Origin: DASRTE01 sp035316885
GTDB lineage: Bacteria > Actinomycetota > Actinomycetes > Jiangellales > Jiangellaceae
Assembly (NCBI GenBank): GCA_035316885.1
Contig: DATHII010000146.1
Coordinates: 1 to 5,256 of the forward strand
DNA: 5,256 bases
Reading direction: 5' to 3'
Shown here piece after piece: positions 1 through 5,256 of the stretch. Under the pieces are notes generated by a model. It made no database searches. It saw only the letters and a program-made list of their open reading frames with translations, and had not been told where the DNA came from. Made by a program: the position numbers and the translations under genes. The number at the start of each line of letters is the position of its first letter. Positions within the stretch are counted from its first letter, which is position 1.

Positions 1-169
1 CGTCGTACGAGAGCCTGACGATCCGCGAACTGCCGTGCGAACCGCCGCGGGTATGACCTTGCTCGAACTGCTCCAGCAGGGTCACGTCCACCCCCTGCCG
101 GGCCAGCCGCCAGGCGGCCGCCGACCCCATGGCGCCGGCGCCGACCACGATGATGTCCCGAACCCGCAT
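1..169 (-). CDS. FAD-dependent amine oxidase, sarcosine / N-methyltryptophan oxidase type (N-terminal part)
   Basis: Reading leftward from the ATG at 169, the first 56 residues form a classic FAD-binding Rossmann start. There is a beta strand (IIVVGAGAMG, residues 6-15, with G10/G12/G15), a helix, and a second strand ending in the ribose-binding acid E33 (VTLLEQ). Residues 43-53 (GSHGSSRIVRL) match the His-Gly-x-x-Arg-Ile-x-Arg signature of monomeric sarcosine oxidase and N-methyltryptophan oxidase (SolA). Such enzymes oxidatively demethylate or deaminate N-methyl amino acids with O2, giving H2O2, usually in the cytoplasm. The substrate-binding C-terminal part lies outside the window, so the exact substrate is unknown. 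The gene is divergent from the kinase/LLM fusion gene. No strong Shine-Dalgarno is seen before the ATG, and the ATG at 177 is out of frame. The family is secure; the substrate is not. Confidence 0.85.
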   Translation of the reverse strand, partial: MRVRDIIVVGAGAMGSAAAWRLARQGVDVTLLEQFEQGHTRGGSHGSSRIVRLSYD

Positions 170-227
170 GAGGTCATTTCTACCCAGGCCGCACGACCGG
201 CGCGTCGACGTGGACCAGACTGGGCGC

Positions 228-1715
228 GTGCCCGAAGCGGTCAACCTGCCGTCGCCGTGCGTGGTGGTGCTTGTCGGCCCGGGCGCGTCGGGCAAGTCGA
301 CCTGGGCGACCGCACACTTCCCACCCGACGCCATCGTCTCCAGCGACCGCCTGCGAGCCCTCGTCGGATCGGGCGAGGACGACATCGCGGCCAGCAGCGA
401 CGCCTTCGAACTGCTCGACGAGGTCGTCCGGCGCCGTGTCGCCCGCCGTCTGACGACCGTCATCGACACGCTCGGGCTCGATGCCGACCGCCGCCAGGAG
501 TGGCTCGCGCTCGCGCGGCGGCACGGCCTGCCCTGCGTGGCCGTCGGCTTCGACACCCCAGCGGAGGAGTGCCGGGCGCGGAACCGGGCGAGGTCCAAGC
601 GGATCCCCGCCGACGTCCTCACGTCGCAGCTGCGGACGTGGGCGAGCACACGGGACCTGCTGCCCGCAGAGGGGTACGACGACGTCCTCGCTCCGCGTCC
701 GGTCAGGGTCGTGCCGGAGGCCTTCGTGGGCGCGGCCGCCGCCGCCCGGCGTCAGGACGAGAGCCCGACCGGCCTGCGATTCGGTCTGCATCTCGGCAGC
801 TTCACCTTCCCCGGCGGATCCACGGCGACGGGCGGAACGCTCCGCGACGTAGCGGTCGCGGCCGAGACGGCCGGGTTCGACGCGATCTACGTCATGGACC
901 ACTTCCGGCAGATCCCCCAGGTGGGGCGGGCATGGGACGACTTCCTGGAGAGCTACACCACCCTCGGCTACGTCGCCGCGTGCACCGAACGGGTCCGGAT
1001 CGGTGCGCTCGTCACCGGGATCACCTACCGCAACCCCGCACACCTGGCCAAGATCGTCGCGACGCTGGACGTGCTCAGCGGCGGTCGCGCCACCTGCGGG
1101 CTCGGCCTGGCCTGGTTCAAGGAGGAGCATCTCGCCTACGGATGGGACTTCCCGCCCACGACCGAGCGCTACGCCCTACTCGAGGACGCCCTGCGCTTGC
1201 TGCCGATCATGTGGGGCCCGGGCAAGGCAGCGTTCACCGGTCGTGTGCTGTCGGTGCCCGACACGGCCTGCTATCCACGGCCACTGCAGGAGCATCTCCC
1301 CATCGTGGTCGGCGGCGGCGGCGAACGGCGGACGCTGCGACTCGCCGCGCAGTTCGCCGACGCCGCCAACGTCCTGGGCGACGCCGCGGTGGTCCGGCAC
1401 AAGGTAGCCGTGCTGCGTGCCCATTGCGCCGACGTCGGGCGCGATCCTGCAGCCGTCGCGATGACCCACCTCTCGACCGCTCTGGTCGGCGTCGACGACC
1501 GCCATGTCGCCGAGCTCGTCGACCGGCATCGCCCGCCCCGTCAGGATCCGGCTCGGTACGCGACAGCGGTCAACGCCGGGACGGTCGACGACCACATCGG
1601 ACGGTTTCGCGAACTCGCCGAGGCCGGCACCCAGGAGGTCATGGTCCGCCTGCCGGACGTCGCCGACTCCACATCGCTCGAGCGGATGGCGAAGGTCATC
1701 GCCGCATTCCGCTAG
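228..1715 (+). CDS. AAA/P-loop kinase-like domain fused to F420-type LLM-class oxidoreductase
   Basis: A 495-residue two-domain protein. Residues 11-175 are a P-loop kinase-like (AAA_33, polynucleotide-kinase-like) domain: Walker A GPGASGKST at 17-25, SSDRLRALVG at 38-47, a VIDT strand near 78-81, and an arginine-rich lid near 116-125 (RARNRARSKR) followed by RIPADVL. Residues 183-495 form a luciferase-like TIM barrel resembling the Rv1855c-type (TIGR03560) F420-dependent oxidoreductases: VMDHF at 222-226, then TGITYRNPAHLAKIVATLDV, SGGR, the LGLAWF segment and the VGGGGERRTLRL loop. The LLM domain probably transfers hydride between F420H2 and an unknown substrate; the kinase part may phosphorylate or bind a nucleotide or small molecule. 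The GTG at 228 was chosen because conserved sequence begins just after it. In-frame starts at 129, 168 and 210 would overlap or abut the divergent oxidase gene. No convincing Shine-Dalgarno settles the start. Cytoplasmic; no signal peptide. Confidence 0.88.
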   Translation: MPEAVNLPSPCVVVLVGPGASGKSTWATAHFPPDAIVSSDRLRALVGSGEDDIAASSDAFELLDEVVRRRVARRLTTVIDTLGLDADRRQEWLALARRHGLPCVAVGFDTPAEECRARNRARSKRIPADVLTSQLRTWASTRDLLPAEGYDDVLAPRPVRVVPEAFVGAAAAARRQDESPTGLRFGLHLGSFTFPGGSTATGGTLRDVAVAAETAGFDAIYVMDHFRQIPQVGRAWDDFLESYTTLGYVAACTERVRIGALVTGITYRNPAHLAKIVATLDVLSGGRATCGLGLAWFKEEHLAYGWDFPPTTERYALLEDALRLLPIMWGPGKAAFTGRVLSVPDTACYPRPLQEHLPIVVGGGGERRTLRLAAQFADAANVLGDAAVVRHKVAVLRAHCADVGRDPAAVAMTHLSTALVGVDDRHVAELVDRHRPPRQDPARYATAVNAGTVDDHIGRFRELAEAGTQEVMVRLPDVADSTSLERMAKVIAAFR

Positions 1716-1763
1716 GTCCGTCCAACGGCTGATGCAATAGCTCGCCCTAGCAACGGCCAACGA

Positions 1764-1824
1764 CGGTCGGTTCGTCACCTTCGACCGCTCGGTCGCGTTG
1801 ACGCGGTCCATGCGGCGACCGAGC
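1764..1824. repeat. Nested inverted repeats between convergent genes (possible terminator)
   Basis: A perfect 10-base inverted repeat pairs GCTCGGTCGC (1787-1796) with GCGACCGAGC (1815-1824) across an 18-base spacer. A second arm pair, CGGTCG (1764-1769) and CGACCG (1782-1787), forms a 6-base stem with a 12-base loop. CGACC (1782-1786) can also pair with GGTCG (1791-1795), so the stems are partly mutually exclusive. The block lies about 50 bases past the stop of the kinase/LLM gene, where it meets the leftward membrane-protein remnant. It could therefore act as a bidirectional transcription stop. There is no T-tract, so an intrinsic terminator in the strict sense is not shown. Part of the symmetry may simply reflect GC-rich CGGTCG-type words. 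Confidence 0.35.
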
Positions 1825-1907
1825 AAACCTCACCGTGCTCTGACTCGCCCCGTGCGATCCGACACGGTCGCCTCGCTTGGAGCACTCCCTGCCCCGCGAA
1901 AACTCTA

Positions 1908-2344
1908 GGGCGAGGGCCGAAGATCGCGTAGGTGAGGGCGCCGGCCGTGCCAACCGCCACGGCGGTGATCGTGGCGGATGTCGTCGCCGGTGGCTGGACC
2001 ATCCAGGTGACCACTGCTTGGACCGTTGACCCGGAGGGCCTCGGCCAGAGCAGGTCCTGCAGAGTCCGGGCCAGCAGGGTCCACGTCAGCGGCGCGATCC
2101 AGGCCCTGCTGGCGCCGAGGGTGGCCGCGCCGAGCACAACGAGCCCGCCCATCCCGACGGCGTCGCGGGTGATCTGCCGCGCGGTGGCGAGCTGTCCCCG
2201 GGCAGGGCGGTGGCGGTGACGATACCGATGACGGCGGCGCCGGCGGCGATGACGTGCGCTGCGCGTCGTGGCGGCCAGGCGAACGCCGCCGAGCGTGGCG
2301 CGGGCGAGCGCTACCGCGCCGAAACCGAGGAAGGCCTGTCCTAC
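1908..2344 (-). pseudogene. Remnant of an integral membrane protein gene
   Basis: An open minus-strand frame runs from a TAG at 2345-2347 leftward to a stop at about 1775, with its first ATG only at 2152. Its ends read like a membrane protein: QAFLGFGAVALARATLGG just after 2340, then from 2190 onward ARQITRDAVGMGGLVVLG, further hydrophobic stretches and TAVAVGTAGALTYAIFGPR. The middle, 2270-2200, reads as an Arg/His-rich run in this frame, but a shifted frame gives a plausible transmembrane segment (AHVIAAGAAVIGIVTATALP). That pattern suggests two nearly compensating indels. The N-terminus is missing and no start codon precedes the first hydrophobic segment. After GPR (about 1917) the in-frame tail is low-complexity and not membrane-like. 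It loosely resembles uncharacterised actinobacterial multi-pass proteins; the function is unknown. Alternatively, a short real gene could start at 2152 and end at 1775 (125 aa). Confidence 0.45.
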
Positions 2345-2408
2345 CTAGCAGAGCTGATGTAACGGGCTCTTCGTCGTCCGTCGTAATTTCGCCGGCCCTG
2401 AAGTCGTT

Positions 2409-3218
2409 TCATGCCTTGGGGCCCTCGGAGAACAACAAGGTGTCGAGGCCGCGCACGAGACCGACGTGGTGAGGTGCGGCGCGGACGGCGAGCAGCGTGC
2501 CCGCGACGTACGGCGTGGGCGTGGCGCCCGCGTCGTGCCGGATCACCAGCCGCTCCTCCGGTAGGGCGAACACCACCTCCGTTGAGACCACGAAACTGGG
2601 CAACCGCACCGAGTGCACCTGCGTGCCGGCGATCGTCGCTCCGCGTGCCTCTGGGTGACCGCTGGTGCGGGCGACAGGCACGTCGAGCGCCTGCGTAGAC
2701 ACGCTGCCGAGTCGCTCGGCGAGCTCTCGCGCGGTGCCACTGGGGGCGTCGGGCTTGCTCGCCGATGCGTAGTCGACGATCTCGCGCTGCGGCAGGTGCG
2801 GTGCGACGAGCAGTGCCGCCGCCTGCGCCATGGCCGCGGTCAGCGAGAAGTTGCCCGCGGCCACAGCGCCCACCCCGGCGGTACGCGCAGCGGCGTCGAT
2901 CTCGTCGAAGTCGGCCGCCGTCAGTCCCGACGTGCCGATCACCACGTTGACGCCGCGCGCGACCGCCGTGAGGGCGTGACGCTTGGCGGCGTCGTGGGAG
3001 GTGTACTCGACAAGTACGTCGACACCGGCCAGCGCGTCGGCCACGTCGGCCGTCACCGGCACGCCATTGCGCTCGCCACCCCAGACCGCACCCAGGTCTC
3101 GACCGGAAGCCGTGCGAGCAACCGCGCTGCGCAACTCGAGGTCCGGCGCAGCCAGCACACCCTCCGCCACCGCGCGACCCACCCACCCTGTCGCTCCTGC
3201 GACGCAGACAACGATCAT
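2409..3218 (-). CDS. DapB-like (dihydrodipicolinate reductase family) protein with altered active site
   Basis: 269 residues, the usual DapB length. The N-terminal dinucleotide-binding domain shows VAGATGWVGR at 6-15. The GTSGL loop is at 95-99 (GTTG in canonical enzymes) and GNFS at 122-125. The substrate loop KPDAPSGTA is at 155-163, and VHSVRL at 201-206 leads into the C-terminal NAD(P)H-domain closing strand (LLAVRAA). Canonical DapB reduces the dipicolinate precursor of lysine and diaminopimelate with NAD(P)H, using a His-His pair just before the conserved Lys. Here those positions are A151 and S152 (DYASASKPDAPSG), while K155 is kept. It is therefore more likely a paralogue with another or weakened activity than the housekeeping lysine enzyme. 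The ATG at 3218 was chosen over the TTG at 3224 because a GAGAGG Shine-Dalgarno sits six bases upstream of it. The gene is monocistronic as far as seen, flanked by remnants. Confidence 0.88.
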   Translation of the reverse strand: MIVVCVAGATGWVGRAVAEGVLAAPDLELRSAVARTASGRDLGAVWGGERNGVPVTADVADALAGVDVLVEYTSHDAAKRHALTAVARGVNVVIGTSGLTAADFDEIDAAARTAGVGAVAAGNFSLTAAMAQAAALLVAPHLPQREIVDYASASKPDAPSGTARELAERLGSVSTQALDVPVARTSGHPEARGATIAGTQVHSVRLPSFVVSTEVVFALPEERLVIRHDAGATPTPYVAGTLLAVRAAPHHVGLVRGLDTLLFSEGPKA

Positions 3219-3489
3219 GACCAACCTCTCGGGTCGGACCTTCGGCTACGGGCCGGGTGGCCGCGTACCAGTCCATGACAAAGCAGACGGTCTCGACACC
3301 CTAGAGCCGGGCGGATCTGCACCTCCCCTACAGTGCCGATGCCGAGCGCCGTCCGGGCGGCGTACCGACTTATAGCCAGTCGTCTCCAGCGCGCCTGCAT
3401 CGTTCCGCTCATACCGCCCACGCGCAGGAAGATCCGCTCAATAGCCACGGATGGCACCCGAGTATTGGGCGAGTGGACGATAATGCTGT
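3219..3489. other. Stretch without a recognisable gene
   Basis: Between the start of the DapB-like gene and the last in-frame stop of the toxin remnant no reading frame resembles a known protein. Since the recognisable toxin homology fades near 3640, the gene-poor stretch is really about 400 bases long. Open frames exist on both strands, but their translations lack recognisable motifs and have Arg/Pro-rich, shadow-like composition. Part of it (about 3420-3560) is visibly more AT-rich than the flanking genes. It should contain the promoter of the DapB-like gene, but no convincing -35/-10 pair was found. A small hairpin (CGCCG...CGGCG near 3347-3362) lacks a T-tract. Confidence 0.4.
3225..3230 (-). 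promoter_or_regulatory. Ribosome binding site of the DapB-like gene
   Basis: On the minus strand GAGAGG is followed by the six bases TTGGTC and then ATG at 3218. This spacing supports the ATG at 3218. The in-frame TTG at 3224 would directly abut the site and is therefore an unlikely start. Confidence 0.6.
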
Positions 3490-4040
3490 TCACGTCGGCA
3501 GGCTTCCTCGTCGACCGCCAGTTTGTAACCACGTGGCCCGGAGTGAGATATACGTCTGGAGCGTGCGGAGCACGCCGTAATGTGGCTGAACGCCGCAACC
3601 CCGACCCCCTGTCAATGGCGCGGACCCGTCATCGTGAGGTCGGCTGGTCCGGTCCGGGTCAAAGGCCTTCACCCACGGTCCGGCTTCATCGACGCTTGCC
3701 TCGATGGCTTGCCAGTAGCGCACGATGAGCGCGAGGCGATCCCACGAGGTCATCTCCCTGCCACTGGTAAGGAAGATCGCGCGGACGCCGTGTTGGCGGA
3801 GCAGCCGGTTCTCGACTGGGTTGTAGCGGATGCGCTTGTTGCGGCCGATCGCAATCCAGCCAGCGTTCCCGACAATCGGTAGCCAGACGGAGTCCGGGGT
3901 CTCCGGTTGGATCCCAGGGCAGCGACGGTGCCCTGGGTGCACTACGTCCTTGCGTACGACCGCGAGCGCCTGCCGACGCCGAGAAGATCGGCGTCAACGA
4001 AGAACCGGACGTCCGGGAGCGGCGCCGGCGCAACAGGCAT
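3490..4040 (-). pseudogene. PIN-like (VapC45-type) toxin gene, split by a frameshift
   Basis: From the ATG at 4040 the frame reads MPVAPAPLPDVRFFVDADLL and continues GVGRRSRSYART before a TAG at 3944-3942. The beta strand and first acidic residues of the PIN fold are visible (FFVDADLLG, D16 and D18). A frame displaced by one base then carries the remainder: DVVHPGHRRCPGIQPETP, then WLPIVGNAGWIAIGRNKRIR, GVRAIFLTS, a W-containing helix (VRYWQAIE) and GPWV, ending recognisably near 3640. The in-frame stop is at 3490. One missing base in the codon around 3950-3949 would restore a continuous domain of roughly 120-130 residues. PIN toxins are metal-dependent RNases. The usual acid in the R-D-x-R-I segment is N here (GRNKRI), by memory of the family. 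The ATG lies five bases after the old antitoxin stop, the normal operon order. Probably inactive, unless the shift is programmed or a sequencing error. Confidence 0.7.
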
Positions 4041-4497
4041 GGGAGCTAGGCGGCATCGGGTAGTTCGTACCGCAGCGCTGCCAACCCCGGGACAGCACCA
4101 ACTGCCCACTACGCAAGACGATCAGATTGGGGGCGTCGTCGACCTCGTCCTGTACCTGCTTGACCAGCTCCCGATCCATCACCCAGGGCCGCTCGTTGGC
4201 CAGCGGATACCGTCCGTACCGCTCACGAAGCCGATCCACCACCGGACGGATCCGCTGTAGCGGAACGCTGAGGGCCCGATACTCACGTAGATACGCTGCT
4301 TCGACGAACTCACCCCACGTGACGAGATCTTCTGCCGTCGGCTCGGGACGGATCACCGGGGGGTAGGCCGTGCCTCGGAACGCGTACCCCTCGAGCCAGC
4401 GACCTAGGGTCTGCGCCGGCACGCGGAGGAACCGCGCAGCATCGCGCACGGTGTACGTGTCCCGGTCGAGCAGATCAACTACCACGCTCGTCATCAT
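3994..4497 (-). pseudogene. DUF433/MerR-like HTH antitoxin with internal deletion
   Basis: The first 136 residues match the N-terminal part of actinobacterial DUF433-type antitoxins that pair with PIN-like toxins. They hold a helix-turn-helix at about 15-38 (YTVRDAARFLRVPAQTLGRW), the YPPVIRPEP and TWGEFVEA segments at 45-67, a helical linker, and VLRSGQLVLS at 127-136. Full-length relatives continue for some 60-80 more residues with the DUF433 part. Here the frame runs into unrelated sequence (RGWQRCGTNYP) and ends at 3994, inside the toxin gene. In another frame, 4081-4046 reads AALRYELPDAA then TAG, which looks like the original C-terminus of the antitoxin, five bases before the toxin ATG. 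This points to an out-of-frame deletion of the middle near 4082-4092. The product could still bind DNA but would probably not neutralise the toxin. Start: ATG 4497 (or 4494), with a GGGGG-containing Shine-Dalgarno eight bases upstream (4506-4510). Confidence 0.72.
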
Positions 4498-4605
4498 CGC
4501 CTACACCCCCGACGCATTCGAGTCAGACGCGTCCACCAGAGCCGCGATCCGCGCGGCGGCATCCACGGGACGGGTGTCAAGGATCAACCGAGATCGCACA
4601 GGCTG

Positions 4606-4683
4606 TGGTGGGGCGGGTGGGACTCGAACCCACGACCTGACGGATTATGAGTCCGCTGCTCTGACCAGCTGAGCTACCGCCCC
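4606..4683 (-). tRNA. tRNA with CAT anticodon (Met or Ile2), 3' CCA encoded
   Basis: Read on the minus strand, the gene folds into a full cloverleaf. The acceptor stem is GGGGCGG/CCGCCCC, the D-arm GCTC...GAGC with AGCTGGTCA loop, the anticodon stem GCGGA/TCCGT with loop CTCATAA (anticodon CAT at 4649-4647), and the T-arm GTGGG-TTCGAGT-CCCAC. Discriminator A is at 4609, and an encoded CCA follows at 4608-4606. A CAT anticodon outside an initiator can be elongator Met or the lysidine-modified Ile2 tRNA that reads AUA; sequence alone does not settle this. It is not the initiator type, because G1-C72 is paired. The variable loop is six bases (CAGGTC), one more than usual for this class. Confidence 0.95.
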
Positions 4684-4895
4684 GGGGGAAGCGTGGCATC
4701 GTTGGACAGCTCCTTCCCAGGCCGCAGGATAGAGCACGTGCCGGTGCGGTCGGCGTCGTGCATCGTCGGTACGAGCGGATCGGCGGCGAGTCACGCTGTC
4801 AGCGAACGGCTGCCGGCCCGCGGGAACGCCGACCGCCATGTCCGCGTTGTCGTGGCAATCTTGTGTAACGGCGTAATCATGGGCGGTGCTGGCTG

Positions 4896-5256
4896 ATGAG
4901 CGACGAGGAACCGCTGGACGCGTACTCGCGGATCGTGACCGAGGTGGCGGCCGAGTTGCTCCCCCACGTTGCGAGCGTCCGCGTCCGCGGTGCGCGGGGC
5001 GGCGCCACCTTCGAAGGCGCGGGCTCGGCGGTCGTCTTCACCGACGACGGCTACCTGGTCACGAACGCCCACGTCGTCGGTGGCACCCGGCGTGGCACGG
5101 CCGCGTTCGGCGACGGATCCGAGACGGAGTTCGACGTCGTCGGAGCCGACCCGCTGTCCGATCTGGCCATCGTCCGGGCGCGCGGCACGACGCCGAAGGC
5201 AGCCCGGTTCGGCGAGGCCGAGTCGCTGCGGGTCGGGCAGCTCGTTGTCGCGGTCG
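4896..5256 (+). CDS. Trypsin-like / HtrA-type serine protease (N-terminal part)
   Basis: The first 120 residues are present; the window ends before the stop. After a short helical N-terminus (DAYSRIVTEVAAELLPHVAS) comes the chymotrypsin-fold first barrel: GAGSAVVFTDDGYLVTNAHV at 41-60, carrying the catalytic histidine H59, then VVGADPLSDLAIVRA, whose D89 is the catalytic aspartate. The serine (GNSGG-type) motif lies beyond the window. The order and spacing fit the S1C/HtrA group of proteases and chaperone-proteases. Unlike membrane-anchored actinobacterial HtrA, there is no signal peptide or transmembrane segment at the start, so a cytoplasmic protein is inferred. Whether a PDZ domain follows is unknown. 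The ATG at 4896 is supported by the family-like N-terminus, but the upstream GGGCGG is only a weak ribosome site. About 210 bases separate it from the divergent tRNA gene; no clear promoter was found there. Confidence 0.88.
   Translation, partial: MSDEEPLDAYSRIVTEVAAELLPHVASVRVRGARGGATFEGAGSAVVFTDDGYLVTNAHVVGGTRRGTAAFGDGSETEFDVVGADPLSDLAIVRARGTTPKAARFGEAESLRVGQLVVAV

Noticed and set aside
180..1130. 316-codon minus-strand open frame
   Set aside because: Antisense shadow of the fusion gene; no domain-like sequence.
35..1732. Long plus-strand open frame of 565 codons overlapping the fusion gene
   Set aside because: Arg/Pro/Gly-rich translation without motifs; it is a shadow of the kinase/LLM gene in a GC-rich genome.
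2341..3276. 311-codon minus-strand open frame
   Set aside because: Arg-rich shadow of the DapB-like gene, which has clear motifs in the adjacent frame and a good ribosome site.
2613..3278. 221-codon plus-strand open frame
   Set aside because: Antisense to the DapB-like gene; no recognisable motif.
3333..3728. Plus-strand open frame across the gene-poor stretch
   Set aside because: No motif, and its second half is antisense to the toxin remnant.
4726..4753. Possible tRNA promoter on the minus strand (CCGACC, 16-base spacer, TATCCT)
   Set aside because: The -10-like element is fair, but the -35 matches only three of six bases; too weak to report as a feature.
4645..4839. Minus-strand frame ending in AVAQLVRAADS
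   Set aside because: This is the common artefact of translating a tRNA gene.
4847..4879. Possible promoter for the protease (TTGTCG and TAATCA)
   Set aside because: The spacing is 21 bases and the -10 would lie too close to the start codon.
4693..4896. Small plus-strand frame whose stop overlaps the protease ATG (TGATG), suggesting coupling
   Set aside because: No ribosome site or recognisable sequence; it begins ten bases from the tRNA and overlap of this kind is expected by chance.

Overview
The window is a GC-rich stretch (apart from a somewhat AT-richer patch near 3420-3560) typical of an actinobacterium. A luciferase-like oxidoreductase of a type that uses coenzyme F420, a DUF433 antitoxin/PIN toxin pair and GTG/TTG start alternatives all fit that group. 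No species can be named from this sequence alone.

Layout, left to right. On the minus strand, 1-169 is the N-terminus of an FAD-dependent amine oxidase of the sarcosine / N-methyltryptophan oxidase type, cut by the window edge. Diverging from it, 228-1715 (+) encodes a two-domain protein: an AAA/P-loop kinase-like domain followed by a luciferase-like monooxygenase domain of the F420-dependent type. The gap 1716-1907 holds nested inverted repeats where this gene converges on the next unit. From 1908 to 2344 (-) lies a broken integral membrane protein gene. 2409-3218 (-) is an intact DapB-like reductase whose usual catalytic histidine pair is replaced. About 3219-3630 has no recognisable gene. 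From 4497 leftwards (-) sits a toxin-antitoxin operon in which both genes look damaged: the DUF433/MerR-like antitoxin has lost its middle, and the PIN-like toxin is split by a one-base frameshift. A CAT-anticodon tRNA lies at 4606-4683 (-). At the right edge, 4896 onward (+), is the start of a cytoplasmic-looking trypsin/HtrA-type serine protease, cut by the window end.

The intact genes do not form an obvious pathway. The left half is metabolic (flavin amine oxidase, F420-type oxidoreductase, NAD(P)-type reductase). The middle, 1716-4500, is a patchwork of gene remnants next to a tRNA gene, consistent with an old accessory region now decaying. No CRISPR array, insertion sequence, integrase, rRNA or clear attachment site was seen. 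The most interesting items are the kinase-LLM fusion, the DapB paralogue with altered active site, and the doubly broken toxin-antitoxin module.
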